A stretch of 26,687 nucleotides of DNA from JAGKXB01 sp964498835 (GTDB taxonomy: Bacteria; Pseudomonadota; Gammaproteobacteria; Burkholderiales; Burkholderiaceae_D). Made by a program: the position numbers and the translations under genes. The stretch covers positions 1 through 26,687 of the forward strand of contig CAZCIX010000027.1 of NCBI GenBank assembly GCA_964498835.1, in the 5' to 3' direction. A model generated the notes under the pieces. That model saw only the letters and a list, made by a program, of their open reading frames with translations, was not told the origin of the DNA and searched no databases. This document shows, one piece after another, positions 15,869 to 24,956 of this stretch. Position 1 is the first letter of the stretch. Every line of letters starts with the position of its first letter.

Positions 15869-17257
15869 ATGGCCACTCTCTCCCCATCGATTTTTAAAGC
15901 GTACGACATTCGTGGCATAGTCGGCACTACCTTGGATGCTGACATTGCCAGAAAAATTGGTCTGGCATTTGGCGCGGCAGTGCGGGCCAAGGGAGAATCC
16001 AAAGTAGTGATCGGTCGCGATGGGCGTTTATCCGGGCCAGAATTGGCCGCTGCATTAGCGCAAGGTTTGCAAGCTGCGGGAGTCGATGTGGTTGATCTGG
16101 GCATGGTAGCCACGCCGATGGTGTACTTTGCGACGCACGTATTGGATGCACGTTCGGGCGTCATGGTGACAGGTAGTCATAATCCGCCTAACTACAATGG
16201 TTTCAAAATGGTGTTGGCTGGCGAGGCGATTTATGGTGCCAACATACAGGCCTTGTATCAGGCGATTTTAGCGCAAGCTGATGGCGCTCATGTCAGTGTT
16301 GACGTTGGTGGCTATAGCACGCATGACATTGGCGCGGCGTATTTACAGCGCATCGTCAGCGACGTCAAATTGGCGCGTCCGATAAAAATTGCTATCGATT
16401 GCGGCAATGGTGTTGCTGGTGCATTTGCGGGTGATTTGTACCGCGCGATGGGATGTGAAGTGACGGAGTTGTTTTGCCAGGTGGATGGTACTTTTCCGAA
16501 TCATCATCCTGATCCAGCCCACCCAGAAAATTTGCAGGATTTGATCTATTGTTTGCAACAAAGTGATGCAGAAATTGGTTTGGCTTTCGATGGCGACGGC
16601 GATCGTTTGGGCGTGGTAACCAAAGATGGCCAGATTATTTATCCAGATCGTCAGTTGATGTTGTTTGCGGCAGATGTATTAATGCGCAATCCGTCTACAC
16701 CTATTTTGTACGATGTGAAATGCACGCGTCACCTTGGGCCTTGGATTGCCGAACGCGGCGGTCAGCCATTGATGTGGAAAACCGGACATTCTCTGGTCAA
16801 AGCTAAAATGCGTGAAACCAATGCGCCTTTGGGTGGAGAAATGAGCGGCCATTTGTTTTTCAAAGATCGTTGGTATGGCTTTGATGATGGTTTATATGCC
16901 GGTGCGCGTTTACTGGAATTAATAACCCGTGTTGCTGATCCATCTGCTACCTTGAATGCTTTGCCAGAATCCATCAGCACGCCTGAATTGCAGTTGATGT
17001 TGAACGAGGGGGAGAATTTTTCTCTCATCGAACAATTACAAAACGAAGCGCAATTCGCGGCTGCTAATGACATCATTCGGATTGATGGTTTACGCGTCGA
17101 ATATCCCGATGGTTTTGGTTTGGCACGCGCGTCCAACACCACGCCCGTGGTAGTGATGCGGTTCGAGGCGGAATCGCAAGCAGCCTTGATGCGTATTCAA
17201 GCCGACTTTAAGCGCGTGATTACCGCCGCCAAACCGGATGTCGTGTTGCCGTATTAA
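15869..17257 (+). CDS. phosphomannomutase/phosphoglucomutase (AlgC/ManB type)
   Basis: This alpha-D-phosphohexomutase of 462 residues interconverts 6-phospho and 1-phospho sugars. The four domain signatures are present: catalytic phosphoserine S103 in VTGSHNPPNYNGFK, the metal loop DGDGDR (241-246), the sugar loop GGEMSGHLFF (about 328) and a C-terminal phosphate-binding segment near RASNTTP. AlgC-type enzymes accept both mannose and glucose phosphates. Here it could supply glucose-1-phosphate to RmlA or mannose-1-phosphate to another sugar pathway. It is 45 bp after the initiating transferase and has an AAGGA site about 13 nt upstream. Confidence 0.95.
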   Translation: MATLSPSIFKAYDIRGIVGTTLDADIARKIGLAFGAAVRAKGESKVVIGRDGRLSGPELAAALAQGLQAAGVDVVDLGMVATPMVYFATHVLDARSGVMVTGSHNPPNYNGFKMVLAGEAIYGANIQALYQAILAQADGAHVSVDVGGYSTHDIGAAYLQRIVSDVKLARPIKIAIDCGNGVAGAFAGDLYRAMGCEVTELFCQVDGTFPNHHPDPAHPENLQDLIYCLQQSDAEIGLAFDGDGDRLGVVTKDGQIIYPDRQLMLFAADVLMRNPSTPILYDVKCTRHLGPWIAERGGQPLMWKTGHSLVKAKMRETNAPLGGEMSGHLFFKDRWYGFDDGLYAGARLLELITRVADPSATLNALPESISTPELQLMLNEGENFSLIEQLQNEAQFAAANDIIRIDGLRVEYPDGFGLARASNTTPVVVMRFEAESQAALMRIQADFKRVITAAKPDVVLPY

Positions 17258-17306
17258 GCCGGTCACTCTGTAATTTACCCTTAATTATTTATCTTAAAAG
17301 CACAGT

Positions 17307-18299
17307 TTGAAGATACTCATCATTCGCGTTTCCTCGCTAGGAGATGTGCTTCACAACATGCCCATGGTGGCGGATATTGTGCGTCACTATCCAGAAGCTC
17401 AAATCGATTGGGTGGTGGAAGAAGCCTATGTCGATTTAGTTAAACTTAACCCTTTGGTTCGCAAGGTGATTCCGTTTGCCTTGCGCCGTTGGCGTAAGAG
17501 TTTGTGGTCGGTTACGACGCGTGCGCAAATTCGTTCCTTTCGGACTAATTTGCAAAGCGAACACTATGATTTTGTTTTTGATACCCAAGGATTGCTAAAA
17601 ACAGGGTTTATCATGCATTGGGCGCGGTGTGCTGTGGGTGGCAAAAAGGTAGGAATGGCGAATGGTAGTGAAGGGTCGGGTTACGAAGGCCTATCACGCA
17701 TTTTTCATGACATCAGCCTCCCGCTCGCTGCGCGTACGCATGCCGTGCAGCGTGGGCGTTTAGTAGCAGCGGTGGCTTTATCTTATTCAGTCGATACGCC
17801 ACCCGATTTTTCCTTGCAGGTACCAGATAACGTACCGACATGCTTACCCGCACCATCACAGCCTTATGCGGTTTTTTTCCACGGTACGGCACGTGATGCC
17901 AAAAAATGGCCGCCAGAAAATTGGGTGGCGATAGGCCAAATTCTGCATCAACAAGGCATGTCGGTGCTGTTGCCTTGGGGTTCTAAGAAAGAGCGGGAAG
18001 AAGCGCAACAGCTTGCTGCCCAATTGTCCAATGCACAATTGTTGCCTGCTTTATCTATGCTGGAAGCCATCGCGCTGGCGCGGCATGCTGCCTTAGTAGT
18101 GGGCGTGGATACGGGGTTGACGCATATCGCTGCGGCGTACAATCGCCCTACTATCGAGTTGTATTGCGATAGTCCACGTTGGAAAACGGAAGGTGATTGG
18201 TCTGACAACATTATTAATTTGGGTGATGCTTGTATGCCGCCTAGTGTGATAGAAGTACAGGCTGCGTTGGCCAGATTGTCATATTCACAAGCAGGGTAA
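17307..18299 (+). CDS. waaC: lipopolysaccharide heptosyltransferase I WaaC
   Basis: WaaC adds the first L-glycero-D-manno-heptose to Kdo2-lipid A on the inner face of the cytoplasmic membrane. It is a GT9 enzyme of 330 residues. The N-terminus KILIIRVSSLGDVLHNMPMV is diagnostic, and the C-terminal half has FHGTARDAKKWPPENW and the ADP-heptose site VGVDTGLTHIAAAY. The start is TTG at 17307: it gives exactly the usual heptosyltransferase N-terminus, and no in-frame ATG is near. It is followed 4 bp later by waaA. The gene for the heptose phosphatase GmhB lies further right on the other strand. Confidence 0.96.
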   Translation: MKILIIRVSSLGDVLHNMPMVADIVRHYPEAQIDWVVEEAYVDLVKLNPLVRKVIPFALRRWRKSLWSVTTRAQIRSFRTNLQSEHYDFVFDTQGLLKTGFIMHWARCAVGGKKVGMANGSEGSGYEGLSRIFHDISLPLAARTHAVQRGRLVAAVALSYSVDTPPDFSLQVPDNVPTCLPAPSQPYAVFFHGTARDAKKWPPENWVAIGQILHQQGMSVLLPWGSKKEREEAQQLAAQLSNAQLLPALSMLEAIALARHAALVVGVDTGLTHIAAAYNRPTIELYCDSPRWKTEGDWSDNIINLGDACMPPSVIEVQAALARLSYSQAG

Positions 18300-18303
18300 T
18301 GGA

Positions 18304-19572
18304 ATGCGCAAGCTGTATACATTGGGCTGGTGTTTGGCTTTACCTTTAGTTTTGGCGCGGCTTTGGTGGCGTGGCCGTAAGGAGTCGGGTTATCGGCAGC
18401 ATTGGCTTGAAAGATTGGGTTTTTATGGCAACGCCAATTTGCCAAAGCAAAAAATGATTTGGTTGCATGCGGTATCGTTGGGAGAAACACGGGCGGCGGA
18501 GCCTTTGATTCATGCCTTGTTGGCTGCGTATCCTGACCATGGCATGGTGTTGACGCATATGACGCCAACCGGTCGGGCTGCAGGAAAAGCATTGTGTATG
18601 CAATACGAATCACGTCTGCTACAAGCGTATTTACCGTATGACATTTCGTGCCTGGTAGAACGTTTCATCACACATTACACGCCATCCATCTGCATTTTGA
18701 TGGAAACAGAAGTATGGCCAAATGTTATCGCCACATGCAATGCAAAAAACGTCCCGCTTGCCTTGGTCAATGCGCGTTTATCCGCTCGTTCCTTAGCCAA
18801 GGCACAGCGTTCAGCCAGTTTGATGCTACCAGCTGCGCGTGGCATCACGTGTGTTGCAGCGCAAACCATGGCCGATGCTGAGCGTCTACAAGCTTTTGGT
18901 GCACTCAATGTCCAGGTGACGGGCAATCTCAAATTTGATGTACATCCACCGCAAGATTTATTGAAAAAAGGCGCGGCATTGCGTGTTCAAATAGGATCAC
19001 GTCCAGTATTGCTGTGTGCTAGTACGAGAGAGGGAGAAGAGGCACTGATTTTAGATGCCTTGCCTAATTTGGATATCCTTGATGCATTGCTCGTTATCGT
19101 ACCACGCCATCCACAACGCTTTGATGAGGTCGCGCGTATGATCGCACAGCGTGACATCAAAGTGGTTCGCCGTTCAATTTTGGGGGCATCAGCTTTGGAT
19201 TCGGATGTGCGAATTTTGTTGGGTGATTCCATGGGGGAATTGTTTGCTTATTACGCAGCATGCGATATTGCTTTTATCGGTGGTAGTTTGTTGCCTTTTG
19301 GGGGGCAGAATCTAATTGAAGCGTGTGCGGTTGGCAAACCGGTCTTGATTGGGCTACATACCTTTAATTTTGCTGGTGTGAGCGAAGATGCAATTGCTGC
19401 TGATGTGGCACGACGCGTTTTGGATGCTGCTGATTTATTGCAGCAAGCCAGTTATTTAATACGACATGCTGGCACATGCAACGCGATGGGGTATCGTGCC
19501 GTGGCGTTTTCTATGCAACACCGCGGTGCGACAGCACGCACCGTGGATTTGCTGCAGTCTTTGTTGGAATGA
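18304..19572 (+). CDS. waaA: Kdo transferase WaaA (KdtA)
   Basis: WaaA transfers Kdo residues from CMP-Kdo to lipid IVA, the first step of the LPS core. The 422-residue GT30 protein has an N-terminal membrane anchor (about 5-20), the catalytic glutamate in HAVSLGET (E61), METEVWPN in the middle, the Rossmann segment TGNLKFD and the C-terminal GGSLLPFGGQNLIEACAVGKPVLIG. Length is normal. An AGGG site overlapping the waaC end supports the ATG at 18304. It is the last gene of the plus-strand block and meets the metalloprotease gene tail to tail with only 4 bp between, without a visible terminator. Confidence 0.97.
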   Translation: MRKLYTLGWCLALPLVLARLWWRGRKESGYRQHWLERLGFYGNANLPKQKMIWLHAVSLGETRAAEPLIHALLAAYPDHGMVLTHMTPTGRAAGKALCMQYESRLLQAYLPYDISCLVERFITHYTPSICILMETEVWPNVIATCNAKNVPLALVNARLSARSLAKAQRSASLMLPAARGITCVAAQTMADAERLQAFGALNVQVTGNLKFDVHPPQDLLKKGAALRVQIGSRPVLLCASTREGEEALILDALPNLDILDALLVIVPRHPQRFDEVARMIAQRDIKVVRRSILGASALDSDVRILLGDSMGELFAYYAACDIAFIGGSLLPFGGQNLIEACAVGKPVLIGLHTFNFAGVSEDAIAADVARRVLDAADLLQQASYLIRHAGTCNAMGYRAVAFSMQHRGATARTVDLLQSLLE

Positions 19573-19576
19573 AGCT

Positions 19577-20383
19577 TTAAAACGTCGGCAATATCGTTTG
19601 CGCCTGTTGGCGTAACGTTTTTCTTGCTTGCGCAAAATCCGGAAAAATCAATGCGACCGTGGCCCAAAAACGCGGGCTGTGATTCATTTCTTTCAAATGC
19701 GCGAGTTCATGCGCAATCACATAATCGATCAACGGTAGCGGGAAATGCATCAAGCGCCAGTTCAGTCGTATTTTGCCTTTTGATGTGCATGATCCCCAGC
19801 GTGTGTTGGCGGATGAGAGCGCAAGTGCGGTCGGAAAGGCGCCTAATTTCTCGCCATAAAATTGCACACGTTCTACAAACAATTGTTGCGCTTGGGATTG
19901 TAGCCAGCGTTGTAGTTGCTTTTTTAATTCTTGTTCGGTGGTATTGGCTGGGAGAGAGATAGTCAGCGTATTGACGTAAGGATCGTGGTTGATGTGAATG
20001 GCTTTTGATGAGGCTGATTCTTGCAAGCGTAGTGTTAAATTTTCTCCCAAATAAGGCAAGGTGGCACCATCGTGCCATGGTGTTTTGTGCGTTAATGGTT
20101 GTTGATGAGATTCTTGGGATAGTTGTTGACGCGCTGCAAGTTTTGTCAGAACCCAGTTTTGCTTGGTGCGGATGGCATGCTCAATCTCTACCAAATTCAC
20201 CCATGTTGGCGCGGTGACGCGCAAGCCGTCGTGGTTAATGGTGAATCCGATGGAACGCCGCTGTGAGCGGCGTAGCGTGTAGTGGATTATGTGATCGCCG
20301 AGTTGTATATGTTGCGTTTGCTCTGTTTTTTGGCCTTCTTGTATGGATGGGATTTGTACTTTTCGGCGGAAAAAGAAAGGCAT
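19577..20383 (-). CDS. YgjP/WLM-like zinc metallopeptidase (M48-related, DUF45)
   Basis: This 268-residue protein has the zinc-protease motif HELAHLKEMNHSPRFW (HExxH at 225-229, with a following His at 235). The N-terminal half carries RRSQRRSIGFTINHDGLRV and APTWV, and the middle has WGSCTSKGKIRLNWRL; these are typical of the YgjP/DUF45 family. No signal peptide or transmembrane segment is seen, so it is probably cytoplasmic. The substrate is unknown. It starts 7 bp after the plsC stop and belongs to the glyQ-glyS-gmhB-plsC block. Confidence 0.92.
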   Translation of the reverse strand: MPFFFRRKVQIPSIQEGQKTEQTQHIQLGDHIIHYTLRRSQRRSIGFTINHDGLRVTAPTWVNLVEIEHAIRTKQNWVLTKLAARQQLSQESHQQPLTHKTPWHDGATLPYLGENLTLRLQESASSKAIHINHDPYVNTLTISLPANTTEQELKKQLQRWLQSQAQQLFVERVQFYGEKLGAFPTALALSSANTRWGSCTSKGKIRLNWRLMHFPLPLIDYVIAHELAHLKEMNHSPRFWATVALIFPDFAQARKTLRQQAQTILPTF

Positions 20384-20390
20384 GATGTGG

Positions 20391-21119
20391 TTATTTCAAA
20401 TACGCCTCGGGTGAAATGATGCGCATCTCGGCTTCTATCCAGCCTTCTACTTCACGCATTAACTCATCGGAAGTTTTACCTTCAGATGAAATCAACGGGC
20501 CGATGGAAACTGTCACCAGGCCGGATTTTTTTAGAAATGAATTTTTAGGCCAGCAGGCGCCAGAATTGTGCGCGATCGGAACGATGGCAGTTTGGGTTTC
20601 TATCGCCAGACGGGCGCCGCCGCTTTTGTATTTACCTTGTTTGCCTACTGCTGTGCGGGTGCCTTCTGGAAACATGATGATCCACAATCCGCTAGCCAGG
20701 CGCTCTTTACCTTGTGTGACGACTTGTTTGAACGCATCTTTGCCTTTGCTACGATCGATCGGAATCATGCGTAATAAGGCCAATGCCCAGCCGAAGAAGG
20801 GTAGGTACATCAATTCTTTCTTAAACACATACACCAATGGGCGTGGCATGTGGCTGAGAAGGAAAATCGTTTCCCAGGCCGATTGGTGTTTTGAAAGCAA
20901 AATGGCCGGGGTGTCCGGTAAGTTTTCCCATCCCTTGATTTCATAACGAATACCGCACACGACTTTGGCGATCCAGACGATAAATACGTTCCAGCGCGAG
21001 GTGATGTAATAGCGTTTGGCATACGGCAAAGGCGCCGCCAAAAAGCAAACGAAAGACCAGACGACGGCGCTTGCCATCATGCATACCATCAATAAAAGGG
21101 AGCGGATAAATATCATCAT
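20391..21119 (-). CDS. plsC: 1-acyl-sn-glycerol-3-phosphate acyltransferase PlsC
   Basis: PlsC acylates lysophosphatidic acid to phosphatidic acid at the inner membrane. The 242-residue version starting at the ATG at 21119 opens with hydrophobic membrane segments (about 4-30). The acyltransferase blocks are KHQSAWE (H78 and E83, so HX4E where most families have HX4D), IPIDR (119-123), FPEGTR (about 150) and a late VPIAHNSG. A longer version from 21206 would put coding sequence into an intergenic repeat and was not used. The HX4E form is also seen in other betaproteobacterial PlsC as I recall, so it is probably active. Confidence 0.93.
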   Translation of the reverse strand: MMIFIRSLLLMVCMMASAVVWSFVCFLAAPLPYAKRYYITSRWNVFIVWIAKVVCGIRYEIKGWENLPDTPAILLSKHQSAWETIFLLSHMPRPLVYVFKKELMYLPFFGWALALLRMIPIDRSKGKDAFKQVVTQGKERLASGLWIIMFPEGTRTAVGKQGKYKSGGARLAIETQTAIVPIAHNSGACWPKNSFLKKSGLVTVSIGPLISSEGKTSDELMREVEGWIEAEMRIISPEAYLK

Positions 21120-21156
21120 CGAAGGAAGTAAATTGTTTATTAGCTTTAACTTTAAT

Positions 21157-21264
21157 ACCGTCGTCCCCGAGTGCTTTAGTCGGGGACCCAGTGTCTTACG
21201 TAACAAGTCTGAGCGCAGAGTTAAAAGCCACTGGATTCCCGCCTAAAGCCGCGGGAGTGACGGT
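21157..21264. repeat. 108-bp palindromic intergenic element
   Basis: The left arm (21157-21193) and right arm (21229-21264) are imperfect inverted repeats sharing CACTGG, TCCCG, CTAAAGC, CGGG and GACGGT blocks. Each arm also contains its own small hairpin, for example CCCCGA/TCGGGG at 21165-21186. It resembles the short non-autonomous palindromic repeats common between genes in proteobacteria. It lies between gmhB and plsC. Its left arm matches the element at 7187-7217 in 26 of 31 bases. Confidence 0.8.
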
Positions 21265-21308
21265 GTTGAGTGTTGTGGTTAATTAATTAAATTAATGAGA
21301 AATACGGG

Positions 21309-21893
21309 TTAAAGATTAGTGGCATTAGTGGTGTGGGTGGTATTAGTTGGATTCAGCAAATCCACCACGATCGCTGCTAAATCAGGATAAGTCTTAGTGC
21401 CAGGTGGCAAGCCGCCATTGGCTTGAGTCTTTTGACCTTTGCCCGTCAACACTAAATAAGGCTGGCAGCCAGCTACAAAACCAGCCTGCAAATCACGCAG
21501 TGAGTCCCCCACGATGGGCACACCTTTCAAGTTGACTTCGTAACGTTGTGTGATGGCGTGTAGCATACCGGGTTTGGGTTTGCGGCAATCGCAACAATCC
21601 TGAGCAGCATGCGGGCAAAAGAACACAGCATCGATTTCTGCCCCAACTGCTTGTGCGGCGACGTGCATTTTTTGATGAATGGCATTGAGCACACTCATAT
21701 TGAAAAAGCCGCGCGCAATACCGGATTGATTAGATGCCACCACCACGCGATAACCGGCTTGATTCAAGCGCGCAATCGCCGCCAGCGAGCCCGGAATCGG
21801 TATCCATTCATCCGGCGATTTGATGAAGGCGTCGGAGTCATGATTGATGACGCCGTCGCGATCTAAGATGATGAGTTTTGTGGCGGCTTGCAT
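21309..21893 (-). CDS. gmhB: D-glycero-beta-D-manno-heptose-1,7-bisphosphate 7-phosphatase GmhB
   Basis: GmhB removes the 7-phosphate in ADP-heptose synthesis, so it supplies the donor precursor for WaaC. It is a HAD-superfamily phosphatase of 194 residues. The catalytic DRDGVIN (D11, D13) is at the N-terminus, with SNQSGIARG in the middle, a zinc-binding loop rich in Cys (FFCPHAAQDCCDCRKPKPGM) and the metal segment VGDSLRDLQAG. The ATG at 21893 lies 2 bp after the glyS stop; a TTG at 21899 overlaps glyS and is less likely. The C-terminus ends in a Thr/Asn-rich tail (NPTNTTHTTNATNL) that is not part of the fold. Confidence 0.95.
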   Translation of the reverse strand: MQAATKLIILDRDGVINHDSDAFIKSPDEWIPIPGSLAAIARLNQAGYRVVVASNQSGIARGFFNMSVLNAIHQKMHVAAQAVGAEIDAVFFCPHAAQDCCDCRKPKPGMLHAITQRYEVNLKGVPIVGDSLRDLQAGFVAGCQPYLVLTGKGQKTQANGGLPPGTKTYPDLAAIVVDLLNPTNTTHTTNATNL

Positions 21894-21895
21894 GG

Positions 21896-24016
21896 TCAAG
21901 CTGCCAGTTTCGAAATATCAGCGACTTGATTCATCATAGCGTGCAATTCAGAAAGTAGCGCAATCCGGTTGTTGCGTAAGGCTAGGTCGTCTGCCATCAC
22001 CATCACATGATTGAAAAAAGCATCGACTGGATCACGCAACTGCGCTAGCGTTTTCAGCGTCGCCGTAAAGTCACTCTGCGCAAACGCTGCATCGACTTGT
22101 GGTTTTACTTGCATCATCGCTGCATATAAAGCTTGCTCTGCGGCTTCTTGCAGCAAGTTGTTTTGTACTTTGCCTGGCGCAATCTCTGTTTCTGTTTTCT
22201 TCAGAATATTGGTAATACGCTTGTTGGCTGCTGCTAACGAGGCAGCTTCTGGCAAGGTGGCAAAGGCTTGGACGGCATTCAAGCGTTCGACAATGTTGTT
22301 AAACGTATCGGGATTTTGCGCAATAATGGCTTCGATTTCATGCGCGGTGTAAGCACGTTCACGCAAATAACCGCGCAGACGATCGAAGATAAATGCCACA
22401 ACAGCGGCGCTAGGATTGGTAAAGTGCGTATTCTCTTCAAATAAGCGAGCGCTATCTTGCAACAAGCTTTGCAAAGACAGTGGTAACTGTTTTTCAATCA
22501 GCATGCGCAACACACCCAAAGCATGACGACGTAAGGCAAACGGATCTTTATCACCGGTCGGTTGCAAGCCTATGCCCCAAATGCCGACCAGGGTTTCCAA
22601 TTTGTCAGCCAGAGCCACCACAGTACCGGTTTGTGTCGATGGCAAAGCATCTCCAGCAAAGCGTGGTTGGTAATGTTCCGACATCGCTTGCGCGACTTCT
22701 GTATGTTCGCCATCGTGATGGGCGTAGTAAGTACCCATGACCCCTTGCAGCTCAGGGAATTCACCCACCATATCGGTCAGCAAATCCGCTTTGGCCAGCA
22801 TCGCGCCGCGTTCAGCAAGTTGCACATCGGCACCCAAGTGAGCGGCAATGATGCCGGCCAGCTTGGTTACGCGTTCAGTACGTTGCGCCTGATTGCCCAA
22901 TTTGTTGTGATAAATCACATTCGCTAATTGTGGGATGCGCGATTCCAGCGTTTTTTTCTTGTCCTGCTCAAAGAAAAATTTCGCATCCGACAGACGTGGC
23001 CGCACCACGCGTTCATTGCCGCTGATGATGTGTTTGGGATCGCTGGTTTCAAGATTTGAAACGATCAAGAAGCGCGAACGCAGCTTGCCTTGTGTATCGG
23101 TCAGGGCAAAATATTTCTGGTTGGTTTGCATGGTCAGAATCAAACATTCCTGCGGTACGGTCAGGAATTCTTGTTCGAAATGGCATTCGTAAACGACGGG
23201 CCATTCGACCAAAGCGGTGACTTCATCCAACAACGCTTCTGGCATTAAGACTTGGTCGCTGCCCGCTTTTTCTAACAAAGTAGCGCGGATTTTGTCTTTA
23301 CGAGCCGTGAAGCTGGCGATGACTTTGCCTTGCGTGGCAAGGACGTCGGCGTAGTTGTTGGCATCGGCAATCGTGATTGAATCGGCAGCATTCGAAGTTA
23401 AAAAGCGATGTCCCAGCGTACTATTGCCCGCTTGCAAACCTAAGGCGGAAACGGGAACAACTGTCGTTCCATGCAAAGCAATCAGTTGATGCGCTGGGCG
23501 CACGAACTGCACAGTTGAACCATCGGGCCGTTGGTAACTCATCAGTTTGGGAATCGGCAACTTGCTGACTGCATCATCCAACACCGCTTGCAAACCTTGT
23601 TGCAGCGCGACGCCTTGCGCTGTGTAGGTATAGAAAAAGCTTTCCGCTTTGCCATCTTCGGCGCGTTCCAAATCGTTAATAGAAATATCGGCAAAACCCA
23701 GCGCTGCCAGTTTTTTCAACAAAGGTGCAGTTGGTTCGCCTTGTGCATTTAATGCGATCGATACGGGCAATATTTTTTCGCGGATTGATTTGTCTGGTGA
23801 GGTTGCGCGTACTTGTGTGATGGAAACCGCCAAACGACGTGGCGTGGCGTAGGTTGTTGCCACAGCATCTGCCGCTAAAAAATCGTGTGCTTTCAAGCCG
23901 TTGAAGATTGCGCCGGCAAAGGCCTCACCCAGTTTGGACAAAGCCTTGGGTGGCAGCTCTTCGGTCAGTAATTCGATTAATAAAGTTGAATTCGTATTCA
24001 TCGTATTCATAGTCAT
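21896..24016 (-). CDS. glyS: glycyl-tRNA synthetase beta subunit
   Basis: This is the beta chain of the bacterial alpha2-beta2 glycyl-tRNA synthetase, which carries tRNA recognition. It has 706 residues. The N-terminus LLIELLTEELPPKALSKLG is diagnostic. Further marks are VPVSALGLQAGNSTLGHRF, VPQECLILTMQTNQKYFALTD and ADLLTDMVGEFPELQGVMG, then the HD-like region and the C-terminal anticodon-binding helices. It starts one base after the glyQ stop, with an AAAGGCGG ribosome site, so the subunits are translationally linked. Two more ATG codons follow within six residues, so the exact start may be slightly later. Confidence 0.98.
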   Translation of the reverse strand: MTMNTMNTNSTLLIELLTEELPPKALSKLGEAFAGAIFNGLKAHDFLAADAVATTYATPRRLAVSITQVRATSPDKSIREKILPVSIALNAQGEPTAPLLKKLAALGFADISINDLERAEDGKAESFFYTYTAQGVALQQGLQAVLDDAVSKLPIPKLMSYQRPDGSTVQFVRPAHQLIALHGTTVVPVSALGLQAGNSTLGHRFLTSNAADSITIADANNYADVLATQGKVIASFTARKDKIRATLLEKAGSDQVLMPEALLDEVTALVEWPVVYECHFEQEFLTVPQECLILTMQTNQKYFALTDTQGKLRSRFLIVSNLETSDPKHIISGNERVVRPRLSDAKFFFEQDKKKTLESRIPQLANVIYHNKLGNQAQRTERVTKLAGIIAAHLGADVQLAERGAMLAKADLLTDMVGEFPELQGVMGTYYAHHDGEHTEVAQAMSEHYQPRFAGDALPSTQTGTVVALADKLETLVGIWGIGLQPTGDKDPFALRRHALGVLRMLIEKQLPLSLQSLLQDSARLFEENTHFTNPSAAVVAFIFDRLRGYLRERAYTAHEIEAIIAQNPDTFNNIVERLNAVQAFATLPEAASLAAANKRITNILKKTETEIAPGKVQNNLLQEAAEQALYAAMMQVKPQVDAAFAQSDFTATLKTLAQLRDPVDAFFNHVMVMADDLALRNNRIALLSELHAMMNQVADISKLAA

Positions 24017-24017
24017 G

Positions 24018-24938
24018 TCATACCGCCTTTGTTACTTTTGTGGCATCGCTACACATGGGAAAACCCAGTTTTTCCCGGGAGTCGTAATAAGCCTGCGCCA
24101 CGGTACGGGATAAATTGCGGATGCGGGCGATGTATGCCGCGCGTTCTGTCACAGAAATCGCACCGCGCGCGTCCAGCATGTTGAAGCTGTGAGCAGCTTT
24201 TAAAATCATTTCGTAAGCAGGGAGCGTGAGCGCAACCTGCATTAAGCGCTGCGCTTCTGATTCGTAATTGCTGAAGAGAGAAAATAGGAATTCAGTATTG
24301 GCGTGTTCAAAGTTATACGTCGATTGTTCGACTTCATTTTGATGAAACACATCACCATAAGTCAGCGTTTTTTTGACGCCGTTTTCTTCCCATTCGGTCC
24401 AGACCAGATCGTAGACATTCTCTACGCCTTGCAAATACATCGCCAAACGCTCAATGCCGTAGGTGATTTCACCCAGTACAGGATTGCAATCCAAACCACC
24501 AACTTGCTGGAAGTAGGTAAATTGCGTCACTTCCATGCCATTCAGCCACACTTCCCAACCCAGACCCCAAGCGCCTAGCGTGGGATTTTCCCAATCGTCT
24601 TCCACCAGGCGCACATCGTTTTGCTTCAGATCTAATCCCAACGCTGCCAACGAACCTAAATACAGATCGATAATGTTTTCCGGCGCGGGTTTGAGCACCA
24701 CCTGGAATTGGTAGTAATGCTGCATGCGGTTAGGATTTTCGCCATAACGACCATCTTTCGGACGGCGGGAAGGTTGCACGTAGGCCGCACGCCATGGTTC
24801 TGGCCCAATCGCGCGCAAAAAAGTCGCAGTATGTGAAGTACCGGCGCCGACCTCCATGTCATAAGGTTGTAACAGCGCACAACCTTGCGCATCCCAATAA
24901 GCTTGTAGCTTGAGAATAATTTGTTGAAAAGTGATCAT
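24018..24938 (-). CDS. glyQ: glycyl-tRNA synthetase alpha subunit
   Basis: This is the catalytic class II subunit that forms glycyl-adenylate. The 306-residue protein starts ITFQQIILKLQAYWDAQG and contains LQPYDMEVGAGTSHTATFLR, the class II segment HYYQFQVVLKP, VEDDWENPTLGAWGLGWEVW and the C-terminal FNMLDARGAISVTERAAYI. Length and sequence are normal. It is the first gene of the minus-strand block glyQ-glyS-gmhB. Upstream lies a 176-bp gap with a hairpin repeat and a possible -10 box. Confidence 0.98.
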   Translation of the reverse strand: MITFQQIILKLQAYWDAQGCALLQPYDMEVGAGTSHTATFLRAIGPEPWRAAYVQPSRRPKDGRYGENPNRMQHYYQFQVVLKPAPENIIDLYLGSLAALGLDLKQNDVRLVEDDWENPTLGAWGLGWEVWLNGMEVTQFTYFQQVGGLDCNPVLGEITYGIERLAMYLQGVENVYDLVWTEWEENGVKKTLTYGDVFHQNEVEQSTYNFEHANTEFLFSLFSNYESEAQRLMQVALTLPAYEMILKAAHSFNMLDARGAISVTERAAYIARIRNLSRTVAQAYYDSREKLGFPMCSDATKVTKAV

Positions 24939-24956
24939 TTTTTGATGGCTTTACAG

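Noticed and set aside
17948..18613. 221-residue minus-strand frame opposite waaC and waaA
   Set aside because: It crosses the junction of two well-supported genes on the other strand, shows no domain pattern and is rich in Cys, Pro and Ser in the way antisense frames are.
20391..21119. PlsC inactive because of HX4E instead of HX4D
   Set aside because: The remaining motifs are intact, and I recall KHQSxWE in other betaproteobacterial PlsC proteins, so it is likely a lineage feature.
20391..21206. Longer plsC starting at 21206
   Set aside because: The extra 29 residues would be encoded by the intergenic palindromic repeat. The start at 21119 gives the normal PlsC N-terminus.
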